Assembly (NCBI GenBank): GCA_009599575.1
Contig: VWND01000014.1
Location: 496,001 to 560,000, forward strand
Origin: Blumeriella jaapii
Lineage: Eukaryota; Ascomycota; Leotiomycetes; Helotiales; Drepanopezizaceae
Direction of reading: 5' to 3'
Length of the DNA: 64,000 bases
The translations under genes and the position numbers were made by a program. Position 1 is the stretch's first letter. Each line of letters starts with the position of its first letter. Positions 1 to 12,022 of this stretch are shown piece after piece. Under the pieces are notes generated by a model. The model searched no databases. It worked only from the letters and a program-made list of their open reading frames with translations, and was not told the DNA's origin.

Positions 1-710
1 GTCTGATCTTCGGGTCTGGCGAGCCGAGCGTGATGAGGATTCGCTTGATGGTCGGGGCAGCCAGCGGCGAGATCTCGATCGGGATGGTTTTCCAACTCGT
101 CAGGAGTCGAGGAGAGAGTTTCCTGTAGTCTGCAGTGTGGTCAGGGGCCATGCTTGTCAAATGTCTGCGATTTCCAGCACTGACCTGCGACGCAAATGAA
201 TTTCTTTGCCGCAGTGGACACCAGCTTCTCTTGGAACAAACATGCGCCGCCTCCCTTGATACAGTTCAGGTCCTCATCGATCTCGTCTGCTCCATCAAAT
301 GCAACATCCAGACTCTGGCGCTTGCCCTTCAGTCCCAAGTCCTGAACTCCGGTCGCAACGTCAAGAGCGGAAATGTAGGGCATCTCCGACTCTACGATCT
401 CGACGGGGGGCAGAGCATCTATACTGCCCAACTGAAGACCCGCCTCGATGATCAGCTGTTTGCTCTGCTCGCCCGTAGGTACGAAGATGATGTGTGATGT
501 GACATCGCGCCCCTTTGCCGCGATGGCTTCGACTACGTAGACAACTGTGCTTCCGGACCCGATGCCAACGTAGCTGTACGAGGGATCGAAGTGATCCTCG
601 ACCGCCTTGTACGCTGCCAGCCGCTTTGAGGCCTCCACGCCCGCAAGCGGAGGCGAGGTGTGTACGGGAGGGGGTGCAGTGCTCTCGGGCGCTGGGGCGT
701 TGGTCGCCAT
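1..710 (-). CDS. RKI1: Ribose-5-phosphate isomerase A (3' end outside window)
   Basis: Interconverts ribose 5-phosphate and ribulose 5-phosphate in the non-oxidative pentose phosphate pathway, in the cytosol. Exon 1 is 185-710, intron 130-184 (donor GTCAGT, branch CTGAC, acceptor CTGCAG), and exon 2 runs off the window at base 1; the join gives FICVA-DYRK. Visible family motifs: GSGST near residues 51-55 (phosphate binding), DGADEID near 139-145 with the catalytic acidic residues, and KGGGA near 152-156. After the join, [17 protein letters not shown] matches the conserved C-terminal half. The frame stays open 95 codons upstream of the chosen ATG, but the family is cytosolic and similarity begins only after MATNAPAP, so the inner ATG is preferred. 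It faces ULA1 head to head about 690 bases away. Identity is secure; only the C-terminus is missing. Confidence 0.95.
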
Positions 711-1397
711 TGAGCGGCAACGTCGAGAGCTTCGTATGTTTGCGGAGAAGGGTTTGGTCGTGTGAGAGAGCAAGCGGTCATTCACGTTGCCCGAACAAGA
801 CCAGAAGCGTGGAGGCTGCTTCTGCCGGGTAAACAAGAAGGCTGGTGAGCAAGGATGGCGTGAGGCTGCAGAACCCTGGACTGCTGCGGGAGAGTATGAG
901 CGGCAGACCGAGAGAGCGATGGTTTGGTGGAGGGAGAATCGAAGGTGAGAATGATGGCGACGGCGGTGTGGATTTCGCGCGAGAAAAGAAAACATGGAAG
1001 ATGCAAAAGGAGCGAGGGGGGGGGAGGGGAGAAAGAGAGAGGATCAACTTTGTTGTGAGTGGACAGGAAGAGATAGGAAGTTGGTGATTACTCATCGGCC
1101 CAACGCATCACGTGGAGATAAGAAGCTCGACCTCCAACCCACTATGTACCAGCACCGTAAGTAAGTACTGTTTTGTACCTAAGATACCTACCTACCTACT
1201 GTAGTATCTCTCTCTTCTTCACCCACAACCGCGTCAGAACTCTACGAGATATCTACAGCTACCCTACCACTACTGCTACCGCTGCAGAACGCAGATCTGG
1301 CAGCTTGCGGAATACCAGAGTCCTTTTCCTCTTTCCTCGTTCCCATGTCGATTATGTTCCACGACTAGCAGACTGGCCTGGCAAACCAACACCAACC
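711..1397. other. Divergent intergenic region between RKI1 and ULA1
   Basis: Holds the 5' flanks of two divergently transcribed housekeeping genes. Several open frames cross it but overlap each other on both strands and show no recognisable domain. A purine-rich run (about 1010-1045) lies on the plus strand. No tRNA or repeat was seen. Confidence 0.6.
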
Positions 1398-3185
1398 ATG
1401 ACCGAAATCATGACAGACCAGCTCCCCCCCATCCTCCATGGTCCCTCAGACAAGGAGAAGAAATACGATCGGCAGCTGCGACTCTGGGCAGCGGCAGGCC
1501 AACAAGCTCTGGAAGATGCCCATGTCTTGCTCCTCAACTCAGGCGCGGGAACGGTGGGAGTAGAGACCTTGAAGAATCTAGTTCTTCCGGGTGAGGTCCA
1601 AAGAGCGCGATCGAGAAACAACAACTGATCAGATGCCCAGGGATCGGAAAGTTCACGATTGCGGATGGTGCTGTCGTTACAGAACCAGACCTGGGCGTCA
1701 ACTTCTTCCTGGACGAAGATAGTCTGGGGAGGTCGAGAGCTTCACGCTGTACTGAGCTCCTGGTTGAGCTCAACCCGGACGTGAGGGGAGAATACTTCGT
1801 GTCTAATAGGGTAAGGTCTATCAACTATACACCAACTGGCCATACATTGACTGACCGTTTCCCCGTTGTAGGACCTCGCCTTCGATGACGGGCAAAAGTA
1901 TACCCTTATCATATACACGAACCCAATTAAGCCGGGCGTTCTCAAGGCTATACAGAAGTATGCCTCAGAGCACAAAGTACCCATGATTGCATTGCATTCC
2001 GCCGGCTTTTACTCCTATTTCCAAACCATTCTTCCCGGCAGTTTTCCAATTGTCGATACCCACCCAGACTCCACAGCCACGACCGATTTAAGGCTTCTCA
2101 CACCCTGGGCAGAGCTATCAAAATTCGTTGAAGATTTGACCCAGGACCTCGAAAGTCAGCCTGCACACGAACACGGCCACGTGCCCTATGTCGCACTGTT
2201 GCTGCATTTCTTAGCCAAGTGGAAGGGAGAGCATGGATCACTTCCATCAACGTATAAAGATAAGATTGCATTCAGAAAGGTTGTATCAGATGCGGCTCGG
2301 ACCAATAACCCAGAAGGAGGCGAGGAAAATTTCGAGGAAGCTACTGCGGCTGTTCTGAAGACCATATCCTCTCCGACTTTGTCTAGCGCAGTAAAGGAGG
2401 TTTTCGATTACAAGCCGAGCGAAGTACGTCACCAGACTATGATTTGATTTCCTTGTTGCTAACAAGTATCTAGGTGGAATCGAAGTCAAGCTTTTGGATT
2501 ATTGCTGCTGCTATCAAAAAGTTCTATGAGGATCACAATGAGTTGCCGCTGCCAGGCTCCGTACCCGATATGAAGGCCCAATCCACAGTTTATGTCCAGC
2601 TCCAAAACATCTACAAAGCGAAAGCTCGCGAAGATGTTGCAGAAGTACTTGCGACGGTTCGGAGCCTTCCGGGCGGCGGAGAGGTCGACGTAGCTGAAGT
2701 CGAGCGCTTCTGTAAAAATGCTGCTTTCGTAAAGCTCATTCACGGGGCCGAGGTGGGCAGTGCAAAGATTGAAGATATCGCGAGTAAGTGCTTGTGACCG
2801 AAGACTTTAATTGATGCTTGCTCACTAGTGCCCAGAACAGGAATTCGAGAGCGATGAAAATGCCGAGATGAACATGATGCCTCTGTCCCTCCTCCCAATC
2901 TTATTGTCACTAAAGGCAACATCGCACGTACCCTCTGCAACTTCAGAAGATATTCTCGCCACAATCAACAAGACTGTCCCCAACGCATCTCTCAACCCAC
3001 GTGTCGTTGAGATTGCCCAGGAGGTTGCCCGTGCCAAAGGCGGCGAGCTCCACAACATCTCGGCACTAACTGGAGGCATGGTAGCTCAGGAGGTCATCAA
3101 GATCATCACCAAGCAATACATTCCCATCGATAATACCTGCATCTTCGATGGCGTGGCAAGCCGGACGCAGGTACTAAGAATATAA
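1398..3185 (+). CDS. ULA1: NEDD8-activating enzyme E1 regulatory subunit (APPBP1/Ula1)
   Basis: Partner of Uba3 in the heterodimeric E1 that activates NEDD8/Rub1 for cullin neddylation; this subunit carries an adenylation-like fold without the catalytic cysteine. Five exons read by eye: 1398-1590, 1641-1810, 1872-2423, 2474-2783 and 2836-3185; all phases match and the total is 524 residues, about the family length. The N-terminus has [20 protein letters not shown], the E1 superfamily signature, followed by a nucleotide-binding [16 protein letters not shown] (glycine-rich loop). The C-terminal part ends in [21 protein letters not shown], the typical ThiF/E1 tail, then NTCIFDG. The last intron was set at 2784-2835 because only that acceptor keeps [15 protein letters not shown] in frame. 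The start ATG follows an in-frame upstream stretch without similarity. Strong identification. Confidence 0.95.
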
Positions 3186-4441
3186 TGGCAACGAGCAACG
3201 GGATACGGGCTCAACGAATCACGAGGGGATGAATCATGACAGAACGATTAAAATGCTGCATTGGGGGGCGCTGGGTCAATCTGTACTAAATGCTTTCTCG
3301 AGGGTCTCTTGTGTGTACATAAAAAATCACCAGCTTGGTATGTCTCCTAAGAGCCCACGGGAAGTCCGAGGTTGCTTGGTTTTACTGGCCCCTGCAGATG
3401 TTAAACAATATCATCATCATGGGCGGATCTGTATCGCTGAATTCACTTTTCGCTTCGTGATTTGCTAACTTAGTTTCTGACAGGAGCAATGCAACAACGC
3501 TGGATCTTCCGGCTCACGAACAGAATTGGAAACAGCCCCTTGCAATCCCTTCTTCGTAGCCAGACCACACCACCCTCGAGAATGGGCACTGTCAACCCCG
3601 CCACATTCGACTTCTCGCTTCTCTTGCTCCGCCAAACCATCGCCTAGAGTTTCTAGATGCTTTGCTTTGCTCAGGTCCCTACCTGGCCAGCCACGTTGTG
3701 TCATTCGTCCCAGCTTCGTGTGTCTGTCGACCGCGTCTCGCTTCACGTCTGTCTGGGCAGAGTTCAGGAAAGTCCCCCCTTTTTTGGGGGGGGCTTTTTG
3801 CTTTGCTTGATCGTCGTAGGCGGTCAAAGAAAGGATGGAGGGGGCTGGCTCGGTTTGGGTGAGCTGATGCTTGGGTTGGGTTGGGTTGGTTTGTTTTTCG
3901 GCTTAGGTGGGTGTGTAGGTACCTACGTAAGGTCTTCAGAATCTAAAAAAGTGCTCAAGGCGTGTCTGTTTTCGCGATGGTGATGTGGTGGAGCACATGG
4001 TGGTGTTTGTTAGTGCTACTCACCAGTGGATGGATGGATGGATGGAACGCGGTGTGTGAGAAGTTGGGCTGTGCCTGGACTCGTGGAGGTAGTTCTGCAG
4101 TCTTGAGATCACGATCTGAGGCGATGGCATGGAGTCGGGTTTTAAGAATCGTGCAACGCGAAAAAAGGGCATGGCTAACTCCTGCGCCAATGCAGACTGA
4201 GGCAGTGTGATATATACTGATGTGTGTGTACGGTACATATAGACTGTGTGTAAACAGTGTACAGTACCTTTGTTTTTTTTTTGGTTTTTTTTGGCCAAAA
4301 CAAGAACAATAGCAAGAAAGACAACGCAGCAGGAGAACTCCACGAGGCAGTTCTCAGATCTTTCTCTCCTCATGACAGATCCTGCACCGTTTGCACCGCC
4401 CAATTGTTACCGGTGTGTTATGTGACTTTCCTTCTCTTTAT
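3186..4441. other. Intergenic region, no gene seen
   Basis: About 1.25 kb between the convergent ULA1 and Zn2Cys6 genes. It contains low-complexity pieces: a G-run at 3784-3792, three GGGTT-like units near 3875-3893, a TGGA microsatellite near 4027-4043 and T-runs near 4270-4290. Short open frames overlap on both strands and none has a recognisable domain. Presumably 3' UTRs of both neighbours occupy part of it. Confidence 0.55.
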
Positions 4442-6893
4442 TCACTGAGACATCATGTATCTGCCATCACAAGCCGCCAGCCCTTCATCGCCATAATCCA
4501 TAGGGGGGATTCCGTCAAAAGGCATATTCAGCCCATTCGGAAAATAGCCCCAAAACATGGCGTCCGAATTCCAGATTCCACCTTGAACCATACCAGTCCT
4601 TCCGTCTCCGCCATGTAAGTCGACCCGCTGCGGGATCTGGTTCGCATCTATCTGATGTGCATCAGTATCGTCAACACCATTCAATACATCCATCGAGTTT
4701 CCCCCACCCATCACCAGCCCGCTCGTCGCGTCTTGCCCTACAGCGGACCACCTCGGACTCGTTTGCCCAACACTCGCCCCCCTGCCCGCCTCATAAATTC
4801 TACTTACCACCTCTCTACTCCTCCTCGCCGCCAGCGACCACTCGCCCAGGCCCTCGAACGCCTTCAGCACGACCTCGATCTGCGCCTGGCAGTCGCTCAC
4901 CAACGCCGCGTCCCAGCTCTCCCAGAGCACCAGCACCAGCGGGATCATAGCCGCCTGGTACAGGAACCACGCGCCGTTCCACCCCAGCATCTGGTTCGGC
5001 GCCCACTCGCGCGCGATGTCCGCGATTGTCTGCTTGGCCACCGCCCTGCACCTCGCGACGGCGTCGAGCTCATCCTGCGAGGGTGCCGCGTGAGAGCTGC
5101 TGGATCCGGACCGGTTGGCGAGGTGGAGCAGCACGGGGCGGTGCAGCACGATGCGCAGATTTTGGTAGCGCCATTTCATGATGCATCGCGCCGTGTAGAT
5201 GGGCTCCGGGCAGGGCTCTGTGGAGCGGAGGAGCCAGGGGAGGTTGGCGTGCCAGTCGACGAGCTGCTGATCGAGGTTGCGCGGTAGATGGGGCGCATGA
5301 GGGGGGTTTGGGCGAGCGCGTCTTGGATCTGAGTAGCGATTTTGCAGAACCCGATGTTCTCTATCAGCGGGATGATGTTCTGACCGAGGACGTGTCAGTG
5401 ATTTGACCTGAAAATTGATTTGAATAAGATCTTACTGGATCAAATGTACTTTTTGGGACACAAATGGTGATTCCAACACCCCAACGGCCTGTGGAAGGCA
5501 GCCCCAATGTCGTAGATGCCCATGTATCTAGACAGAACAGGCTCCACCAAGTTCGCCTCCTTTTCTCTATCGTGCCGGCATCAACAGCTCCTTGGCCAGG
5601 CAAGATTTCTCGGTGCAAGCCCATAGCACAAGCGACCCGAAAAGCTGCTCCGGTAACAGCATTGGCCATATTTGGTCGGTTGGTGTAGTGAAGATAAAGA
5701 CCACCCATTAGTGCCAAGGCCTGGAGGGTCTCGATGTGCCCGCTTCCGAAAGAGTCAATTCCCAGATGCTCTTTGGCTCTGCCGTAGTATGTAACATGGT
5801 TGCAATCGTCAGACTTGTTCGCAACGATAGATCCCATGGCAAACACCATATTCAGAAGTGCTAACCAAGGCAAGTCACTGCGTCGTCCATCCAAGTAATC
5901 GGCTCTGAAAGACGGCTCGTCAAGCATAGGGACAAGTATCTGCACTCTCTTGAAGTACGCATCGATCAGGTTCTGGCCCTCCGAGGACCATGAAACCGGC
6001 AAGAATACTCTTCCAGCCTTCTCAAGCCAAGATGTGTGGCGACGACTCGCGCTCAGTTGTGACTTGTTTTCATTCGCGGGCGCTAAAAAAGAACGTAGAG
6101 CCGGCGCAAGCTTCAGCATGACCAGGAATGCGGCTCTGATAGACGTCGCACCTAGGTACGAGCTGTGCCGGTTTACAGACAGCGATAGTGCGTTCACATC
6201 GTCCGCCTCTACTGGGACTAGGTCGCGATTCTTCTCTCCTCATCCCACACAATTTCCCGGCTCGGAATCTGTTTGATATTTGCTAGGGATCGGCCGGCTT
6301 CAAATGTATTCTCAAGAGGCGAGTGAGCTGCCACACCACACTTCCCTGACTTTTTAAGCAGTGATATCAACTCATAGCGCGAGAGAGGTAGTAGCGACTG
6401 TGCATCTCGGGTGGGATACAGCCGCTTAAGAATCGAGCGACACTCTTCTAGAGACTGGGAGAGGGCATCGAGTGTTCTATTCTCAAGGAATTAGCCAACA
6501 TGTACCCCGCCAAACCCCGGACATTCTGACGTGCATACTTTCTGGACGGGATGGCTCGCTGGCGGTGTTTATCGTAGTGACAAGGTTTCGGGGACCTGCA
6601 TCCAAGGCACTGCCCGCAAGGCTGTCGACCGTCGCACCGAATCTTGCGCCTTTTACATTCGGCACAAGCATGTGGAGTAGTTATTCTTTTTGAAGTACCT
6701 TTGGCAGTGAGTTTATTAGGCGCGTCCTGAGTTTGGTCCGAGACCGGCCTTGGTGGAACCAGGCCTTGAACTGCAGCGGCAACGACAATTGTTAGTTTTG
6801 TTTCTCTTGTAACTAAATCCCAAAAACAATGGCTTGCAGGTTCGAGCTGTACTTACAGGTATTAAACATCTCGGAAGAGCCTAGTGAAGGCAT
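4442..6893 (-). CDS. Zn2Cys6 transcription factor with fungal_trans domain; two apparent frame breaks
   Basis: Nuclear DNA-binding regulator of the Gal4 type; target genes unknown. Exons read by eye: 6857-6893, 6539-6770, 5436-6476 and 4442-5379. The binuclear cluster lies in exon 2: CAECKRRKIRCDGRQPCGQC then a further C after LGCRSPKP. The middle homology region (fungal_trans) includes VQILVPMLDEPSFRADYL, GRAKEHLGIDSFG, FRVACAMGLHRE, KRRRTWWSLFCLDTWAS and, near the C-terminus, MKWRYQNLRIVLHRPVLL, all typical of the family. The frame breaks twice by two bases, at CGCG in 6224-6227 and at CGCG in 5280-5283. Skipping one CG at each place gives an uninterrupted 747-residue reading, so the gene is either freshly broken or carries two assembly errors. 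No intron with usable splice sites explains either break. The start exon encodes only 12 residues and depends on the 86-base intron 6771-6856. Confidence 0.85.
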
Positions 6894-9800
6894 GAGTGAT
6901 ATCCTTCGGGCGTGGAATGTCTTACTACCGGTCTGAAGCAGAACTTATAACCTGGCTGTCAACGCTTATTTAGAGACATTGAGATCCTTATTTCGTACAC
7001 GAGTGACACTCGAAGGGTGCACGTATAAGGAAAGTAGCTGCGACGAGGCACGCGGTACAACACAAGAAAAGATAGTTGAGGCGGGGTGAATGGTTGTGGT
7101 GATGAAAATATCCAAGACCAGTACAAGTATTTCTGTGGAGATATAAAACTCAATTCCGAGAGCTGGCCAGGATGCAGGGGAGCATTGATGAACTTGACAG
7201 TGGCCCAAGGACCAAATCTGGAGATTTCCTTATTGTTGCCAACGCTGAGTGGCGTGAGTGAATGTAATTTATGCTGAAGTAATCATTGCATCGCCCTGCT
7301 GAAAAAGGAGGTAAGCATGGGGTTTTCATTCGCTGGCAATAGCTATTTTCGGCGTGACACATTCCAGTGATGTGGTAAATCGGCAGAGGGATGACCCTGA
7401 TTTGCTTCTCTGGCCAGGACGGATAATTCTCTAGAGTCTTGCTGGGGAATGTATCAATGCTGCGCACGAAGCAAGACAGACAGAGTCAGAAATCAATTCC
7501 ATGGTGGATGGCATGGAATGCTGCATTGCAGATTGCTTTAGTACTTCAGCTCTCAGACGGGATAATGGTACACCTGTATCTAGCCGCCCAAAAAGTGTGG
7601 AAAACATGGTACCAGGTTTATCCAGCACATTATATCACCGGACAGGAGCAGGGTTGAAAATTGTGTGCGTAAGCTAATCAATATTCGATAAAAATTTGAG
7701 ACAAGATATCGTAAACACAACTCGGTAAATAGCGCCGAAGATCCGATTAGGCTCGTAGGCCATCTCGGTGGAAAATCTCTGGGAGAGACCTCTGTGACAA
7801 ATGTAGAACTGAAAAATTGAAGGGAGTAGCTCCAAGGGTGACTTGAAAGACATGCTGCAGCTGTGCTCCACCGGCACCAAGAAAGCCTCTCAATGTGCTT
7901 CCGCAGCTCATCAGTAGAAAATGTGTTTTTCCGGCTTCATATCTGGCTGACATTGATTCCATGTCATATTTCCTTCTTCGTCTGAACGATAGAAACCCTG
8001 CTCGGTCATGAGCTCCAATGACCTTGTGCCAATAAGCATCTTATTCCCACACACATTCGTATTTGCAGGCATGTACGGATGAGCGGAGATACTACAGCCC
8101 CTTCCCATGTAGCAAAACAGGGGGGGGCACTACAGGAACCTCGCTTGAAGCAACAACCACTTGCGAGAGGACGCCACCTCTTCGATACCAGCCACTCTAC
8201 TGTGATTATCGAGGCCTACTATAACATAGCCGATAGAAGTAGAAGCCAAGGTCTTTGTTGAAAGCCCGATCTTCTCGAGCTTATCCAGTCGCAATATCGA
8301 ATGAGAACATAACCTTGCCCCCGTGAAGAGTTTCAGGCTGGAATCCAAAGAAACAAACGTGTTATGCAAAGCGTTCTTGGCCAGACGTGACTATATCTAC
8401 TTAGATCATCCTAACCACTAGAGGATGTCTTCAAGTGAGGAGGTTGTGTCTTCAAGTGAGGAGGTTGAAGCCGTCATAAGTCAACAGGCTGACAGGATGC
8501 TGATGACCACGGTTCTCAAGGGCATTGCCCAAGTATAAGCCATTCTTGAATAAGCTTCCTCACGCCGTTGAGTCGTAAAACTGACAATAGATCGGTGAAA
8601 ACAAAAGCATGATAAAACCAGAATTTGCCTAAGTTGAGCTGTTTCCTTGTTACCATCAGAAGAAAGCCGCATTGCTAATATGGAGGTTGTTTTCTGGAGG
8701 TTTACTCCAAGGTACCCCACCCCCCACCGTGAAGGTGGGTAGGCATCGAGATGAAATTATATGAAAAGGGCCGACATATCTTCGGCCGCAACAACAAAGT
8801 GAATCATCGGACATCACTAACAGGGTTCTTGGGTGCCTTTGACCTTCTTCTGGTGGACTGGCTGGTCAACAACTTTCAGAGTTAAGTTGCGTAATGCATA
8901 CGTGCCTGTACCTGATGGAAAGCTGCAGCATGGCCAGTTTACCGCATAGCAAGCACCGGCCATGAGTATCTTCTGAAAGGCTCTGTCTCTCCTAAAGCGT
9001 TGGGGAAAACCTGGAAGCTAGTCCTGAGGTTCGGCATCGGCATCAGCATCAACGGTTTTCATTGCAGTCGGTAGTAGCAACACGGCTTCGCTAATTCGGA
9101 CATACGAGCTTAAAAGCAGGCGCTTGTTCAAGCAGGAACGTAGTGAGCCGCGTGGTGGCCCTGCTCTAGGGGTAAACGTAGAATAGAACGACGGTGATAA
9201 GTTGACTCGCGGGGAGCTCAAGAACAAGCCTCCACCTTGCCGAGCTGAGCTTGATCTCTTCAATTTGGTTAGTGGGGAGCGGTGATATCACTCAAAAGAT
9301 GGCCCCTCTCCGGGCATTGGTTGTTTATCCAACGAATGAGGGTTATGGCGCAATGAGAACCCTTCCGCGACGATATCAGCCACCGAGGCATGACTGTGAA
9401 GATGCATTTGAGTACGTGTCGTATAATTCCCTAGATGCATGGCGTGAAGTTTCGCGGGTAGCTGATAGCGTTCAGCCGGGAGATAACAGGAATGATCCGC
9501 CAATCCACCAGTGACCTTCTCATGTTAGTGGTCCCCGTTGTAGACATAGAACTCATGGGATTTACAAGTGGTTGATCAGCGCAAAAATTCGTTCGATGGC
9601 CCGTAGAAGCTGAAATTGCAGTTGAGGGTCTCTCGTCACCCGAGTCATCAGGAGGCATTGGAACGATTTTTGAATGTAATATGTGTAGGAGTCGAAGAGG
9701 GAGTCCGGGCCCTCCGTAGTCTCTCACGATGGCGAATCTGGCGATGTAGAAGTAGAAATAGAACATGGCACGTTGAGATGCAGGTGGATCTGTCGACGCC

Positions 9801-9961
9801 AGATCACGTGAAAGATAATTTAGCGCGTTGACCGGTCGCTGGAATGTTTCTCTCTTTACGCTTCCCGTCGCGTCGACTCAACCCTATCGACATTTCCAAC
9901 GTTCTCTTTGCTTCGTCGTGACAGCCCGCTGTCTCCAGGCTCTCCGGAGATTGCTTCAATC
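6894..9961. other. Gene-poor stretch, no recognisable gene
   Basis: Roughly 3 kb with only short overlapping open frames on both strands, none longer than about 110 codons and none with a domain I recognise. Base composition is ordinary, so it does not look RIP-mutated. It may hold the promoter of the Zn2Cys6 gene at its left end and that of the RING gene at its right end, plus old unrecognisable sequence. Confidence 0.5.
8427..8468. repeat. Two-copy 21-bp tandem duplication
   Basis: The unit GTCTTCAAGTGAGGAGGTTG plus one base occurs twice in perfect succession, starting at 8427 and 8448. It lies outside any recognisable gene and looks like a simple recent slippage or repair duplication. Confidence 0.7.
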
Positions 9962-11268
9962 ATGGACTTCAGCCTGCGATGCAACGTGTTGAAGTGTCGA
10001 AAGGAGGTCGGTCACAATGCTATGATCACTACGTGCAGGTAACCGACTCCACGACCATCAGTGTCTTGCAGTCATTGACACGAAATTTTCAGCCATGTAT
10101 TCTGCATCGACTGTGCCAACCGTAGCGGACTCGCCAGTGTACGGCAAGGGCAGCATCCTATCTGTCCAGCCTGCGATATCCAGCTCTCAAACCCTGACGA
10201 CGCCGTCGTTGCGAATCTCAGCCCCACTGAAGACTACAAGACCAGTGTACTTAGTGGCTTGAGCCCGAACACTATCATGGAATGTGCTGGTAGAGCCTTG
10301 AACTTCTGGGCATATCAAACCACCCAAGAGATGTTCGCATCCCCCCACCGACTCGAAGTTTCGTTGACAGATCCAGCGTGTATCAAGAATACCTGGCCAA
10401 AAACCTGACCGAGAAATACGCAGCGCTAAATACCCAGATTGGGAAGATTGTGCATGATGCGAATAGCGAGATTTCGGACTTACGAAACAAAATAGCAGGT
10501 ATGGCTCCTAGTCGATACCCCCAGAGCAGTCACTGAATATCGAGGCTAGGCTTGCAAATTGATCAAGAGGGTCTTCTTCGAAAGAACGAAGAGATCACGC
10601 AAGCTTTTCGCGAGAAGAATCGAAAAAACCTGCAACTACAAGAGCTCTACGACAAGTTGAAGCGACATTCCATGCTGGGCCATGTTCAAGATGCCGCCCA
10701 TGATGCAGTTGACCACACCATCCAAGCCTCAGCGGCTGCCAACCACTTCGTTGACAAAATGGGAGCCCAAAATATGCGGCCGCCACCCCCTTCGCTATTC
10801 TCAGGACAGCGGATCAGCGGTGTGTCAACCAGACCTGGCGCTGTTGCGGCAGGTGGAACGAATGCTGCATCCCGCCATAACCAAAATGAAGGAGGTTCTG
10901 GATGGGCCGGGTTCAGTAATCTAGGGAGCAGCAATCGTACGAGACTAAAGACCGAGTTTTAATTTTGATCCAGAAACTAATCCCCATATTCAACAGAGAA
11001 TCTCCCAATGCAAACACCTTCGTCCCACCGACAACAAATGGCAACCTACCCCACAGGGCGACTTGGTCCAACCGGTCTGGGCCTGCAAAGTAATAGTGTT
11101 TCTACAACACCGCTACCCCGGGCTTCACCGAGACAGCCACTCGGGAACTTGAATGGCAACACCCCAGGCCTCGCTGGCTATGGTATGAGTGCTGGTCTTA
11201 AAGTTAGTAACCCGATGGGTGGTTTGACGAACGGAATGGGCAGACCAGTGATGAGATCCAGAGGTTAG
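9962..11268 (+). CDS. RING-type protein of the CCNB1IP1/HEI10 family
   Basis: Predicted E3 ligase (ubiquitin or SUMO) related to HEI10/CCNB1IP1, a family acting on meiotic crossovers or the cell cycle; the exact role here is inferred. Exons: 9962-10038, 10093-10332, 10377-10498, 10550-10936 and 10997-11268, giving 365 residues with all phases matching. The N-terminal RING has C7, C12, C25, H27, C30, C33, C50 and C53. It is followed by LSPTEDYKTSVLSGLSPNTI and FWAYQTTQEIVYQEYLAKNL, conserved in fungal homologues, then a coiled coil (about residues 115-195) and a basic, Ser/Gly/Pro-rich tail ending in RPVMRSRG. The 44-base second intron uses an unusual GTTCGC donor but restores the conserved QEIVYQEY; without it the frame stops. 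The last intron (donor GTACGA) adds the MQTPSSHRQ exon, a feature of the family. Confidence 0.88.
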
Positions 11269-12022
11269 ATGATTTCTTTTGCTTCTATGGGTTTTTGTTG
11301 ATATTTCACAGTGGCACAGAGGAACAGTGAGACGTTTTCCAACAACCAAACTTCAGCCTACCGACCTCATTCGACCAACATGTTCTCGAACGGGGCAAAT
11401 TCGTATTGACCAGGGCTCAAATACTCTGAAAATGTGCTACACACTTTGCTATACTTTGCTAATCTTAGAAGACTAACACCTGGCAAAATTGGTACTTACA
11501 AAAGGTAGTCTTTGTTCTCATAGAGGTTGAAAGAACCATCAAAACAATCCCATTGTTGAGTACAAAGCCTCTTTCTTCACCCTCACTGATGCTATGGCAC
11601 TTTTTCTTTGATGCGATGAGAACAGTGATTTTGTGAACAGACAGTTGAAAGTAAGATTATAGAGATATTTAAGCTTCACCGCGCGTTACTCTCGAGTTAG
11701 GGTCGAGGTCTGTGGAATGCTAATATTTAGGCATCTATTGATCGCGACTCGAGATTGCTTTTGATACTACCTGTAAGTACATCTATGCTCACAGGGTACA
11801 GTTCAAGTGCATTGTTGTTTCAACCATTCTATCTTGCAACAGTTCATTAACTTCAATCAAAACCAGTCAGAATCACTCGAACGAGTGGCCGGAATAAAGT
11901 GTATCAGCAACGCAGACGTCGGGAACGCCACCTCGAGAGCTGCGCTTTCTTACTCAACTTTCTTCCCTCGCTTTGAGTACGACTTTACTATCCTCGCCTA
12001 CACCAACGCCTCACAGACAGCC
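11269..12022. other. Intergenic region, no gene seen
   Basis: About 750 bases between two plus-strand genes. The frame of the downstream protein is open from about 11807 using a GTG, but the first ATG is at 12023. No repeat or RNA gene was recognised. Confidence 0.5.

Noticed and set aside
141..995. N-terminal extension of the ribose-5-phosphate isomerase as a mitochondrial leader
   Set aside because: The enzyme is cytosolic in fungi and similarity starts at the inner ATG (710); the basic upstream residues are probably just an open 5' UTR.
3870..3895. GGGTT-like units resembling a telomere repeat
   Set aside because: Only three units, not TTAGGG, and embedded in ordinary gene-bearing sequence.
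4655..5287. 210-codon plus-strand frame
   Set aside because: Antisense shadow of the Zn2Cys6 C-terminal exon, Pro/Arg-rich from GC skew.
8079..8369. Overlapping short frames in the 7-9.8 kb stretch as a decayed enzyme gene
   Set aside because: No ordered set of motifs from one family could be read, unlike the PARG and BTB relics.
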